Origin: Protopterus annectens
Lineage: Eukaryota > Chordata > Ceratodontiformes > Protopteridae
DNA: 64,000 nucleotides
Reading direction: 5' to 3'
Assembly: GCF_019279795.1 (NCBI RefSeq)
Contig: NC_056743.1
Coordinates: 627,996,019-628,060,018, forward strand
A model generated the notes under the pieces. It made no database searches, was not told the origin of the DNA, and was given only the letters and a program-made list of their open reading frames with translations. Below, piece after piece: positions 1-12,056 of the stretch (the first letter of the stretch is position 1; each line of letters begins with the position of its first letter). The position numbers and the translations under genes are program-made.

Positions 1-130
1 CACTGGGTTCTCTTCTCTATCACTCTGCATTTACTGCAGCACTTGGCTCTTCCTTTAATAAATGAGGGTAGACCTTGCTGATAGTGCCTTTCTTACAAGG
101 TGCATACATTACTTGATAGTTTTGCCTTAG

Positions 131-383
131 TTTGTTTGTCTTTTCCCGGTTAGGGGTCGCCACAGCGGAACTCCAGTCCGCTAATGATTGGCAGTAGATT
201 TTTATGGTGCCGAATTGCCAGCCCGATGCCCAACCTTCAGCGAAGGCACGCCCATTCATGCATGTCTTTCAGAGGCCACTCGACAGTGGACATGCAGCCC
301 CACACAGAAGGCATTCCAGCAGAGAATCGAACAGGAGAACCTCTTGCTGTGAGGCAACAACGCTACCGCTGTACCACCGCAGC
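131..383 (-). mobile_element. tRNA-derived SINE with RTE-type 3' end
   Basis: Read on the minus strand, this begins with a tRNA-like head. An A-box-like stretch (GGTACAGCGGTAGCG, 361-376) is followed by a B-box-like stretch containing GTTCGATTC (322-341), as expected for an internal RNA polymerase III promoter. The 3' part, TTAGCGGACTGGAGTTCC then CGGTTAGGGG in plus orientation at 146-160, is the same end seen on the SINE copies near 28.9 kb and 49.4 kb. It also resembles the 3' end of the RTE fragments at 18.2 and 39.9 kb (GGGGTCGCCACAGCGG). SINEs of this design are non-autonomous and borrow the LINE enzyme through the shared 3' end; that partnership is inference here. The open frame at 20-259 (-) is a chance frame through the SINE. 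Confidence 0.82.
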
Positions 384-554
384 TTCATACTTTTGTCTTA
401 GTATCCTCTCTTTTTCTTTTCATGTGGTGTTCTGACTTTAGTCATGTTAAGAGTATGTGATAATCTGTGTGTCTGTTTCAGCACTAGACAGTTCCTGCGA
501 TTATTTACTCAAGTGAAATCAAATGAACATATTATTTTATTAAAACTAACACTA

Positions 555-805
555 ATTTAACTGCACTGGTGGTGCCCTTACTACAGCTCAGGGGACATGA
601 GTTCAAGTAGCAGCTCAGGTGATTGATGGCATTAGGAAGAGCGATCGGACATCCCTATCTAGGGGGAAGGGATGGTGGGTTGCAGTCTGGTTACACCCGT
701 TTCTCCACCAAATGCCCTGCTGGTAAGTGGGAGGGTCATAAGTGGAGACTGAACTGTAGACAGGTATGGACATGACCACCCCAGCTGCTGACAGCATTCC
801 TTGTC
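555..805 (+). mobile_element. SINE-like relic with degenerate tRNA head
   Basis: The segment starts with CACTGGTGGTGCCCTTAC and a B-box-like GAGTTCAAGTAGCAG (600-614). This is followed by CATTAGGAAGAGCGATCGG, which resembles the body of vertebrate tRNA SINEs paired with RTE/BovB LINEs. No clear tail or target-site duplication was located and the promoter boxes have decayed. A search against a vertebrate SINE library would settle whether this is a named family. Assignment is tentative. Confidence 0.4.
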
Positions 806-2880
806 AAGCATGTATTTAGAAACATGGCTGTCTGGATGATGTCATCTCCCCTGGATGCCTCTTGCCATAGGAGATATTGTAGCACTCCTCCAACCCCCTA
901 GGGCATGAATGGCCACCAGTCTGATTGAGGAGAGATCGATTGTCAGCAGGGGGGTACAGAAAAAATAACAGACTTATTTTATATAAAATTTGGAAATAAT
1001 CCTGTGATTGGATTGAAGATAAAACAGAGAAAATACAGATTTATTTATATAAATCTTGGAAATAGCAATGTTAAAAAGTTTCAAACATATATGGAAATAT
1101 TTTTTGTCTGGAAACTGAAAAAAAACTCTAAGCTGTGCAATGAAAACCTGTATACATGTCACTGGAAATAGCTGGACTGAATGATGTTATGCAGCAGTTA
1201 CAGATGGATGGTATGAGTATTTTTTATTTCTAAAGATAGTAAAGGTTGGCATACACAGGAGCTGTCTCAGCAGCAAACTACACTTTCTGATATTTTCAGT
1301 ATGTCCCCTGGAAATCAAGTGTTTAACATAGTATCACTCACTCTCCAAGATGAGCTACCAGTATGGCTGGTACACCGGTCACACCTCCTTAGAGATAACC
1401 AGACTGCAATCTACCATCCGTCCCCCCAAGATGGACATGCCTGACCACCCTTGTTAACACTGTCAGTCATCTGAGCCTCTACTTCACCAGGAGATGAGCA
1501 CCAACTGATTCTGTGAGTTACTGCAGTCAAGTCTTTCCTTCACCCTTATGCAAAAGGTATATTTTTTATGAAGCAAGGATACAGGTACAAAATGAAGTGA
1601 TTAACACATTTTCCTAATGGAGGAAATTAGTGATATAAATTGGCAATTAATTATTTCAAGTACTGATTCTAAAAACAGGCCCCTGTTAAACATGGACAAG
1701 GAAAAGTCATACACTCTGAGCACTTTGTGTTTTGTCTAACACATTATTACTATACACACAGACTTGCTGCTTTCCGTAACTGTGAATACTCTGCAGTAGT
1801 TATCAATTAGTACAAGAGGATAGTGTAATGTCTCATTTAATGAAGTCCATTTGTCCTAACCCATTTTGTTCTTTCAAAAAGCTTTTCCAATGTTTTTCAT
1901 TTTTCTGCATTCAACTACTGTACTCATTTGGGACTCTCTTGCTGATGGATTTTGTAACATCCCAGTTGGAACTGCCTGTTCTGAAATGACCTCCTGCACT
2001 TCAGCATCATTTGTCTGTTGCATAACCCTGAGCAAGTCACTGACCCAGATACTGCTCTCTGGTCACTCTTGAAAAGGGACTGTGTGTGCAGAGGATTTAC
2101 CTAGTTAACAGCTTGGTATTATTATTTATTATTATGATGATGTGAGGTGTTGCCATCTGTGGCAGGGAAAACAGGGTGGTCAGTATATGTGTGGCATGTG
2201 CCGGCATGGTTGGCTGGAGTTTTGTAAATAATTTTCTGTCATTTGACTACCACACTGACTTTTACAGATGCTTGTGTTAAAAATGTATTAACAGTGCTAT
2301 TATAACTGATTAAATGTTTATGTTTAAACAAAGAATTCTGAAAGGGAAGAGTAGATGTTTTTGAAATTGTTCTACATATTTCAGATACAGCAACAGATCT
2401 TAGCAAAGCTCTGAGTGTGTATTGTACCAGAGTCAGGTGATCAAATGTGATGTGATTCTATAACCAGCACTGTGAGGATGGAACTCTCACAGCAGTTTGT
2501 TTTGTTTTGTTTTCTTTGGAACCTGATATAAAGGTCTATGTCAGTTATCACAGTTCAGTTCAATGTTAGAAGCTCATCACCTTGCCTTGTGGAAGTAAGC
2601 ATCTCCAGTACATAAATTCAAAAGTATTATTTCAAAATAGCTTGCTACCACAATCACAGCAGGAAGACCCATTTACATACATCTTACTACATTCTTTTCA
2701 CACATCCCTTTAATGACATATTACATTTCAGATTTTAAGGCAACGCACTGTATGCTGCGTAAGAAACATTGTTGAGCAATTTCTGAATTAAGACCTTATT
2801 TATGAATAATTTACATTTATTATTTTTTTATTTATATACTCTTTAACTAGTTATGTGGGATGGTCAATGACCCATTTAAT
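806..2880. other. AT-rich sequence without recognisable gene
   Basis: No coding region, RNA gene or clear repeat is recognised. Short open frames at 974-1162 (-) and 1866-2072 (+) have no protein-like composition or motif. A stretch near 2020-2040 (CCTGAGCAAGTCACTGACC) is faintly MIR-like but too short to call. Confidence 0.4.
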
Positions 2881-2884
2881 GGTT

Positions 2885-3225
2885 CATAGGTGTGTACTAG
2901 GCTAATAACCACTGGGGTCTTTTTAAGCCTAGCCATGCATCTCCAGTGTCTAACAAGTTCTGGTACCCTTGGTTGTGTAAGCAGTGGCTTGGGAGATGAA
3001 TCATTTACATGCATCCTGGATCTGTTAGAGACATAGGTGCCATATCATGTGTGAATTTCTGGTTTCTCATCCAGCTGTCCAAGTTACACTTGAATTGGGT
3101 TAGGGAGGAACACTGTTTCACAAAGATGTGAACCCTGTTCCAGAGAAGAGGTAGTCTCTGGGATACAAACCTGTCTCTCTTGCAGGTCTTATTTATATCA
3201 CATGCAAGGTTTAAAGGCTACACAA
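2885..3225 (-). mobile_element. CR1-clade LINE, 3' end fragment
   Basis: On the minus strand this contains the last coding part of CR1 ORF2 (codons for a W-N-R-like stretch, then a segment matching the 'F..NLD.WM.N' tail of the copy at 47.5 kb). The 3' UTR follows. Its terminus in plus orientation, GGTTCATAGGTGTGTACTAG (2881-2900), is the reverse complement of the end of the full copy at 47,680-47,700. CR1 elements are characteristically 5'-truncated and end in a short octamer-like repeat, as here. The copy is full of substitutions and cannot encode protein. Confidence 0.7.
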
Positions 3226-3581
3226 AGGTGGAAAGATTCAAACTCTGTACCCTTGCCAGAAGAAGCAGATTATTAGCAAGTTGGTGGTTTTAGTCCTATG
3301 AGCTAACTGTCAGAGTCTTCTGCCACAGCCTGGGCCAAAATATACATTTCTGCTGTTTACCTGCATACATATTAGTTGTACACTATTAAACACATATTAG
3401 TTAAAATAATACATTAGTAGAAGAAGGAGTAAAACAGTACTGCATACCTTAAGGTACAGTGAGGTGACAATATATTCCGGGTTATCTATTTTAAATAAAA
3501 TTGATATATTTGCTTATTTATAATTTTCTGAAAATGAAGATTTTTATATTAATATACTTTCATTTTTATATCTAGAGATTA

Positions 3582-3583
<2 letters not shown>
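3226..3583. other. Unassigned AT-rich spacer
   Basis: No gene or repeat recognised between the CR1 fragment and the (AT)n array. Confidence 0.35.

Positions 3584-3634
<51 letters not shown>
3584..3634. repeat. (AT)n microsatellite
   Basis: About 25 uninterrupted AT dinucleotides. Confidence 0.97.
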
Positions 3635-3635
<1 letters not shown>

Positions 3636-4089
3636 CATTTTCCGTAACTCAACATGGGTTTAGTTTAGTAGTCACAATTTTCTATTATTTTCTTATGGCC
3701 ATAAGACATATTAGAGCTAGTTAGCATCTTATATCCATGAGGCTATCTTATATACGTTCTCCCTACCAGAGTTAGTACATGAAATCAATTCAATTAATTT
3801 CTACAGAGTATTACTGAGTAGCGAACAAAAAACATTAGAGTTTTATCCTAGAGGATGAATATTTTGAGATATGCTTGAAATGCTATAAAACTAGAAAATT
3901 ATTTATGTAGTATTATTTACACATATTTATATATGCATATGTTTAGATGTACTGAAAAGATGAGTGATAGATTATGGCATGAGATTCAGGTAAATGTTCA
4001 CATACCAAGTTAGAGGACAGGGTACTTGCTATCTTTTGTCTTTGTAATAGCAACAAAAGTTTTTCCCTGTTGAGTATGTAGCTGTCTTC

Positions 4090-4683
4090 TCAATTGTGTT
4101 GTTTTGTGAACGTCATATTGAAGATTTGTTCCAGCTTGCTGAGGTATTTCTGAAAACCTTTTTCTTTATCCGATTGACTTTTGGATAATTTGTCTTTGGA
4201 AGGTGAGGACACTGTTACAGTGTTGTTCTCTGTAGTTGTGTAGGAAGGGTGTAAGTTTAAGCCTGTTTTTTTAAGGTGGGACAGTAGTTGGAGTAGAGTA
4301 GCTTGCATGTTAAAGCAGACAGAAGGAAGCAGGTTTTGGATGAAATCCAGTTTGCTTTTTGTAGTATAGTAAAGCGACATTCTTAATGTTATGAATCTAC
4401 AGATTTTTTTTATTGTTAATGTATTTTGTTTGTAGTTTAAAACAGTTATAAGAAGGAGATTTCTAAGTGTGGAATATGAACATTCCTGGCTTCAGCTTTA
4501 CATGCCTGCGGTGTGAGGTGATTGTTTTCTGAGTATTATACTCTGATGTGCTTGCTTACATTGGCTGCCAAATGTTCTATATAGGTGATTAGAGTTAGTT
4601 GAGTGTCTACCACAGCTCTCAACTTTAAGAGACAAAGGCTCCCCCTCAAAAAAATGGGTCGACGAAGACCCAACATCAAGCAC
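4090..4683 (-). other. Possible decayed coding relic (unidentified)
   Basis: Two minus-strand open frames lie near each other: 4498-4683 (61 codons, with the string CGRHSTNSNHLYRTFGSQCK) and 4090-4380 (96 codons, lysine/serine rich, with KDKLSKSQSDKEKGFQKYL). Their composition is more protein-like than most chance frames in this window. No family was recognised, there is no clear start or splice context, and the interval between them contains several stops. They may be relics of a retroelement ORF or may be chance frames. Confidence 0.2.
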
Positions 4684-6734
4684 AGTTTTTGAGTATTACT
4701 CTAATTCACTTAAAAAGTTAAGGTATTACAGATACTTTTGACCAATAGGAAGTATGAAATGTTTGGGATTATCAGCTGACTGAAAACCTCAGTGATCAAG
4801 CATTTTATGAGGAACAGCACAAAAATATTAGTCAAAATGAGGGACATTCTGCAATATTAGTAACAGCTATAGTGCCCACTCTGAGACCTAAGTATTTGTT
4901 CTGCAGTTTATCTGTGGTAAGTCATGTATGCTTGGTGGAGTTACTTTTAGACATTGCCTTGCATGGTTTTGGTAGATGGGCTGGCATGGTGTAATATAAT
5001 ATCATTTGGATAGAGCGTAATGTCATTGGTAGGTATGGGAACTCAGTAATGTCACTGATAAATATAGAAAAAGAGTATGTCACCAAAGACTGATCTTTTT
5101 AGGACATCCATTTTAAAGGTACTTGATGTAATGTGTTTTCATTTTATTTGATATACAGAAGGTTCTGTTAAGGAGGTAGCTTTGGAACCAGTTGTGTGTA
5201 TTTATTTACTGGCTGACTGACTGACTGAGTGATCAAACCATTTGTTTTGAAGTTTATTCATTCAGAAGCACAGAGTGATCAACACTCCCGTTTGAAGTAA
5301 ATGAATATCAATCCAGGGAGCTGGTCAGTTTGTGCAGCTGAATACATTTTATCTGCGGGATATCTATATATGTATATATGTCATACACACATCTACATAT
5401 CAGTAATAGATCTGTATAAAAATAAAATTGTAAGTTAAATGACTTAAAAAACATCAATGAGAAACATAAAAACATGTTAGGTTGGAGTATATCATATTAC
5501 CAATGTGACATGACTTGCTTCAATATAATAGTGTTTTAAAATGTCTTTTGTAATATCACTTTGAGACATTTTCCCCTTCAACACATTTGTTGTGAAAGTA
5601 CAATAAGGTATTAATTGTGATCAGTAAAATGCTCTAACATGGTTCATAGGTAACAGAAAGCATTCCGCTGTGCTTTTCATTTAATAACTCACTTGAGCAT
5701 ACGACTAATATTGTCTTACTATGTAACTGAGTACAGAATTTGGTTGCTCTGTAAATAAGCAATGAAAAAGTCAAGAGATCTTACAATATACTGACTGACA
5801 CATGAGGATAGGAGAGAAACTGTAAATTATTTAGGCAGAAAAGGCTTGCTATTTTTTTATTTAATTCCAGGTACAACCTGCATACAGAAGAAAGCCAATT
5901 AGTTTGCTTGTGGTCACAATGTACTTAGGTGGAATTCAAATGCAGATCTTCATTTCAGTGATTTTTATCCTCTCTGTCACATGTTCTTCAAAATTATACC
6001 TGTTGCTTGCTGCCAGCCATGACTATGCACTGAAAAATTAGCTGTTTACCTTCAGAAACCACATCTTATTACAGGTTATTTATTCCTTTGATGTTCATTT
6101 TATAAGCACAATAATGTCTTTAAAGTATTCGTTCACAGAAATGAAGTACTTCCCTTTAACCTATATAATAAATAAATATATTGAACAACTGAATAAATAA
6201 GTGTACTTCAGCCATGGCTTTGCTCCTACTGTTTATGCAAGATGGGTGTTAACAATGCACAAACTCAACTGCACAGTTGCTACATTATTTGCATATGTGT
6301 GAAACAGTCTGATGAGATAATAACCTTATATTATTTACATGCCAAGTTTGCTCACTATAATTCACCATTGAAATTCTAAACACATTGCTGGACAAGGGCT
6401 TACATCTTTTTGCAATGATATAGCATAAGGCAATGGAAGTCAAGGGATGGAACACATTTTTTGCACTGATTCATTTAATGGCTTCTGCTTTCCCACCCAC
6501 TGACTGTTATATTTCTCGCCTGGTCCCCAAGTTTCTTCAGACATCCTGAGTCTTTTGGTTTGCAACACTGTTTCTTTTACCCTTTGTTGCTCTTTATGCC
6601 TGGCAAACAAGGCATCCTTGAATCCAGCTCTGATGGACCTTTTGCACATCCACAAAATGAACAGCACCAGAACCACTAGATTCAAGGATTTAAACTTTGC
6701 TTGTGACATAAATAAAACAAATTGACAAGACATA
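4684..6734. other. AT-rich unique-looking sequence
   Basis: No gene is recognised. Around 5880-5970 there is a weak MIR/CORE-SINE-like string (AGTTTGCTTGTGGTCACAAT followed by GGTGGAATTCAAATGCAGAT), too degraded for a firm call. Simple TA-rich clusters occur near 5365-5400. Confidence 0.35.
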
Positions 6735-7080
6735 TATGGGTCTCAGTGGATCCCCATACTCTGGAACAGATTCCTTATCCATGTGAAGCAGACTCCATTA
6801 GTAGCCCTATTTAAGCATAACCTTGACCAATGAATGGGAATTCTGAAATTCACCCAGGGTCTGGCCCCCTCCCCCCATGTCACTGATAGAAGCAGATAGT
6901 AATGCCAAAACTAACATACACTCCTCACCATATAACGCTAGAAACTTCCTAACTAACATACCACTTCCTAATAAATACCCATGATACATAGGGACAGAGT
7001 CAGGTTGGGTTGCATGGCTAGGCTTATATAGGCCTAGGTGGTCATTACCCAAGTATATACCTATGCACAGTTCCCAGTGC
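6735..7080 (+). mobile_element. CR1-clade LINE, 3' end fragment
   Basis: The DNA at 6745-6790 (CCATACTCTGGAACAGATTC and onward) aligns by eye with the end of CR1 ORF2 in the 47.4 kb copy (residues LWNRLLIHVKQS). The 3' UTR with GGCTAGGCTTATATAGGCCT (7017-7036) and a terminal CCTATGCAC follows. An unaligned block near 6880-6990 may be a secondary insertion or divergence. The copy is 5'-truncated and non-functional. Confidence 0.6.
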
Positions 7081-10000
7081 ATTCAGTGGGAGGATTTTCT
7101 AACCTTCTGGAGTAGGCAGCCTGGTAACTGCTTTGTCTCTATGTTGATAGGACAATGATAGTTGTGGGATGGTGAGCTAGGCATCTTGGGGCAGTCAACC
7201 GTGTGAGCAATTGATCATAATCCTTATGGGGAGACGCATAATGCAGTGGGGTGACACAAGCAAGAGTGGGCCAACTGTGTACTTTTTACTTATCTTATGA
7301 AGTCATTATCCCAATTTCTTAATTTATCATGGACTGAGAAAGCCTCCCTGATGATCCTCAGGTGCCAAATGGGCATGACAATATATGGAACCCAATGTAT
7401 AACAGGAAAGGTAAACAATGACCTCATAATATCTTCCTTGCCACCCTTACCAGCAATCTAGACTTAGTCCTAACCCTGTCACACAGACAGCAGAGGCAGA
7501 CACCTCCTTGTAACAGTTGATTTTTGCAGTTATTAGTCACCAGTCAGATTTAACAAAAAGGGAGCCCAATATCTCTTATGTTTGCATTGCTGTAGTTAGA
7601 CACTGCATTTCAAAGCTCCTATAAATAAATAAAAGCAGCTTATTTTCATTCATATTAAGCATGCAGAAGTTTTAAATGCAATGTAATGTAATATAAAAGA
7701 CTGACGTATTTTTATACAAATTATTTCAGATTATCCTATGCCATGCAATACTAGGTTTCATCTTTTTCTACAAACAAAAATATTGAAATGAAATATCTAT
7801 GATCATTAGTGTTAATTATAGTTCACAACTGTTAGAACTACTTATTTTATATAAAAAAGGCCAATGCTAGTTGTGATTTTTTTTAAATGTGACCATTTTT
7901 AAAATGTGGCTTGTTTTAGAAACATAAAAACAGAATACATGCAGTAAACATCTTTATTTGCTGCATGGTCTGCTTGTAGTATATGTAGGTTTGAGGTTAG
8001 TGCGTATAGTATTGTTGGGGGTGGGAGGCAGTGCGCATCTCCAACTGCAGTTCCTTAACTAATGCACCCCAGCTCTATTAATTCTGGCCTGAAGGAAGCT
8101 GCTTTTCTGGATCAGATCACATAGCAGTTTGGATTACTGCTCTGTGCAGTCAGGCAAAGCAAACTAATGAGATGTAGTTTATTAACGCTGCTCCAGTCGC
8201 CCTGCATAAGGCCGCAGATTTGTCTTGTCTTGCTGAGGCAACCATACGTGGCTTCAGCTGGGCAGAAATCACATCCCTTAACACCAGTTGTAGTTATGCA
8301 GAAAGCTGGTAATTTCCTGTCTGTTCTTTTCAGATTTCAGGGTTTCATTTGTCTTGCTCTTGTGCAGTCAGGACCATCTGTCACTGGACCCATCAACATG
8401 GGATCTGAAAGGTTACAGACAGATCATATACTATATGGGGATGTGCTTTACTCAGTTTTTAACATTAGAATGATGGCAAGCAGACAGGCTTTCCATTTTT
8501 TAGCTGCCCAAATCTTCAAAACAGGAAATACCTAGTCAAGTGAATGATATTTTATTTTACATAGATCACAGAGAATGAGTGGTACAACCTCCAGTGTATA
8601 CTGTTATATTTTAATACTGGGGTTACCTATGCTGCCTATGCCAAAGCTGTCCAAATCAGAGAAAGCAGGAAAGGAGTCAACAGTGGGTTCCATAAAATCA
8701 TGTAGATGAACAGAAAGGCTCAGGACAGGGATATGTAAAAATTGCTGTTATAATCATACAATCCTGGAAAGAATGTGCTTAGTGCAACTGAATGAGCAGT
8801 TCTATGTCATCTAGAAAACTGTTGCCCTTGTGCAATGTGCAGTATTTTAGATTAATGTGATGTCCTGTTTTATAAATAGTACACACATTCCCTGCTTGGA
8901 GTGTGGCAGTGTGAAAAGAATGGGAGAAGAAGGCCACAGCTGTCCCTGTATGCTCATGCAAAGCATTACATCCATCGGTGAAGTGACATAGAGGGGTTAT
9001 GCTAATGGCTTATTTCTGTGTGTGTGTGGTTGGATAAGCTATCATACACCAATTGGGGGGTATTTGGACTTGTGCAGGTTAGATCTGTACAAACAAGCTC
9101 AGGGAAACTTTAGGAATTGCATAAATAGGGAATTTAAACCAGGTGGGTTGTATCTTTCAGGGTTACTGGCACTGCAAACATTTTAGTTTTCAGAAAAGTG
9201 GGTAGAAGGAAAGGGGCATCAGTTATTCGATTGCTGTGCAGGGTCTTACCCAATTAAAAGGGAAGTGTTATTTAATTAGGAGTAAGGGAACAAAGGTGTG
9301 TGTGTGTGTGGGGGGGGGGGGCACTGCCAAGTTTAATAGAGAATGGAAGCTAGAAAATGTTTAGCTGCACACCAGTAGAATCTATGCTTAGTTTGGGCTG
9401 GTAAGGAAAAGTCGAGATCATTAAGCACCAAGAAAATCCTATTTTATTACAGAATGATGAAGAAAGAAGAGACACTGTTGTTTTGGATGAAGGGCTTTTA
9501 ACCCTCTTCACTGTCTATATAACTAAGCCCATAATATATGACTTGCTCTTCAGCACCATACAGAGCCGAATAGCTCATCTGCATTTGTTTCGGTGAATAC
9601 TACAGATACCGTCCCTAAGTTCCCTGCTCATTTTTGATATCCACATTAGGAAATCATTGTCAGACTTTGTTTTGCGCTGATGTGTCACTATAAGCACTGC
9701 ATGCATCTCATTAGCAGCACAGTCTGCTATACTGAGAATAATATTCTTTGGTTCAGTGATAATTATGAGATGGTGCATAAGATTCTGTATTGGTTCAATA
9801 CATCAGGCTCATGCTGTTTTTCTGTACAGTAGCAAATATATAAAATAACATTTTAAAACATTGCACCAGAACTGTGCATTAGACAATATTTAGTTAAACT
9901 GAATACTGTGCTTGGTTTTCTAGGACAGAAGAAATGCATCTGTGCGTCATCTGCCATACCTAACCCGATTGATAGCACACAAAATTTTGCTGTTGCCTAT

Positions 10001-10730
10001 TTAATTTTCACTTACTGTTATTATTCAATAAATACTAACTTTAACTTTCTTCTGACTGCTCATTACATTATACTGATTTTTTTAGTTGTTGGAGTTGAAC
10101 TATACTCCTAATCAGGTTGTTAACTTGAGTGCTGTTTGGCTTTTACCTTAATTCCCCTACTTGTGTTACATCATATTGTTTCTATACGTCCTTCTTTTTG
10201 TGAAGCATACTATTATTCATACTGCATTCTGTGACACAGCTAACTAGTTCACCAAGGTGAAGTAAACAGGATCCTTAGCTGAATCCCGCTTTCTACACGG
10301 TCTATAGTAAATGTTTATTTCAACAGTTGTGCATAGAAATATCTATTATAAAACTAAGTTAACTATTTAAACTGTGCTAGCCATCTTATAAAGAATGTAT
10401 AGTACTAGTTTTTACCAGAATTTTTAAACTTGTAAATTATTTGACATTGAATTACAAGTATGTTCTTACTAACTGCAACTTTACTCCATACATTGATTTG
10501 ATTTGCATTTTTTCCTTTTCTCTCTAAGCTTATTAATTTTCAGCACCCTTCTCTGAGACTGCAGTGGGCTGACAGTGGTGGCTGGTGATTTTAAAGCAAA
10601 GATGGCTGCAGCAAACAGATGATTGGGTGAATCTAACTGGATTGACATGAAGCAATGTTATGGCAGCTCAGTGAAAGTTTAAATGTGATCTGATAGCTGT
10701 CAGGCACATTCATTTACAGACTACCTCAGT
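7081..10730. other. AT-rich unique-looking DNA; candidate conserved non-coding segments
   Basis: No gene or named repeat is recognised. Two stretches, 8040-8300 and 9540-9790, stand out. They have balanced composition, are free of simple repeats, and carry homeodomain-like cores (TTAATTC, CTAATGAG, CTCATTAG). The 122-codon frame at 8167-8535 has no recognisable domain and probably is not a gene. A (GT)n-G(n) stretch lies at 9297-9320. Confidence 0.3.
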
Positions 10731-10734
10731 ACCC

Positions 10735-11257
10735 CCCTTAGTACATAACCTTATCGATGGAATACAACTCAGATGTCCAGTTGTGATCAAATAAAATACA
10801 ATAACAACAATAATAATTGTTACAGTAGTTTATTTCAGCTTGTACTATACAAGCCCACACCAGCTTCTAGAATCCTCATCAATAAATGTTTCTAAGATTA
10901 GCTGACAGCAAAGGTATGTTAGTTTCATCTATAGACTCTTTCTCACCAACTACAGACACACAGCCAATTTGTGACTGTGTATACATCTGATTATGATCAA
11001 ATTAATGAATAATAATACCCTCAATAATGTACTAAAGCTTACTGCTGTCAAACTAATATGCTGCATCCCACTGCAGTCCCTCAAGATCTCAAAGATATGT
11101 CCACCATTTACTGATGCTTTAATGATTTTTTACACTCAAATGTTGGACTGTGATCAAATGAATAAGCAAAAGCCACAGTAATGTATTTCAAATTTGCTGA
11201 TATCAAATTCATACAGTCCAATCTAAGCAAATCCATCCATATGTGAGTGTGTGTGTG

Positions 11258-11319
<62 letters not shown>

Positions 11320-11850
11320 ACACACACCAAGAAGTGCCAACCAACTGCAGCCATTTAAGTGACCTTGTACATCTCAGATGTCTGATTGTGATCAGATGAA
11401 TGAATAAATACATAAATAACCACACTAATACATTACAGCTTGTTGCTTTAAGATGCATACAGTGAAACCCATTATAAGTCCCCTGCATGCACAGATACTC
11501 AAATACATAGGCAAAAAGACATACTTACCAAATACAGACACTTTGGTCACTCTGTTCACTCAGATGTCTGATTGTGAGCAACCTCAAAGAATACATATCC
11601 ACAGAAATATATTTCAGCTCATTGCTGTCAGACAAATACAGTATAACCTATTGTAACCACCTGCACAAATATACACAGATGTGCCCACTAATTATGTTCA
11701 CATTATTGACTGTGTACACCTCAGATGTAAGATTGTGATCAAATTAATGAATAATTAAGTATAGTCATATTACTTTATTTCAGTTTGTTGCTGTTAGAGG
11801 GATGCAATGAAGTCGTTGCAACCTTCACACACAAGTATGCACACAAACAC
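10735..11850 (+). repeat. Degenerate tandem repeat, unit about 160-240 bp, about 6 units
   Basis: A recurrent phrase, CAGATGTCTGATTGTGATCA (or close variants), occurs near 10,775, 10,983, 11,143, 11,378, 11,561 and 11,722. Each time it is followed within 60-80 bp by TTTCAGCTTGTTGCTGTnA-like sequence and then by an AC-rich linker. Spacings are about 208, 160, 235, 183 and 161 bp. The longest unit contains a (CA)n expansion. The units are diverged, so the array is old. No coding capacity was seen. Confidence 0.7.
11243..11330. repeat. (GT)n/(AC)n microsatellite
   Basis: A short (GT)n run directly followed by about 30 AC dinucleotides, a locally self-complementary GT-AC arrangement, embedded in one unit of the degenerate tandem array. 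Confidence 0.95.
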
Positions 11851-12023
11851 AAGCATACAACAAACCCACACCCACACACTATTCAATGTATAAAAGAAAG
11901 CATTCATATTGACATACCCAACAGACTGTCTGGTAGCAGCACCTCAAACAGAGGAAATGAAGTCATGCTAAAAGGTAGTATACTAGTAGACATTATTAGA
12001 AATTAAAGAAGGGGGGAAAAATA

Positions 12024-12031
<8 letters not shown>
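11851..12031. other. Spacer without recognised features
   Basis: AC-rich sequence trailing the tandem array, with no gene evident. Confidence 0.3.

Positions 12032-12054
<23 letters not shown>
12032..12054. repeat. (AT)n microsatellite
   Basis: About 11 AT dinucleotides after an A-rich run. Confidence 0.9.

Positions 12055-12056
<2 letters not shown>

Noticed and set aside
20-435. Three overlapping open frames that look like small genes
   Set aside because: They lie within a tRNA-derived SINE and have no homologous domain.
8167-8535. 122-codon frame as a host gene
   Set aside because: No domain, no splice or codon-bias support, and overlap with a block that looks non-coding.
10735-11850. 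CRISPR-like array (regular repeats with spacers)
   Set aside because: Units are long, diverged and irregularly spaced, and the context is eukaryotic.
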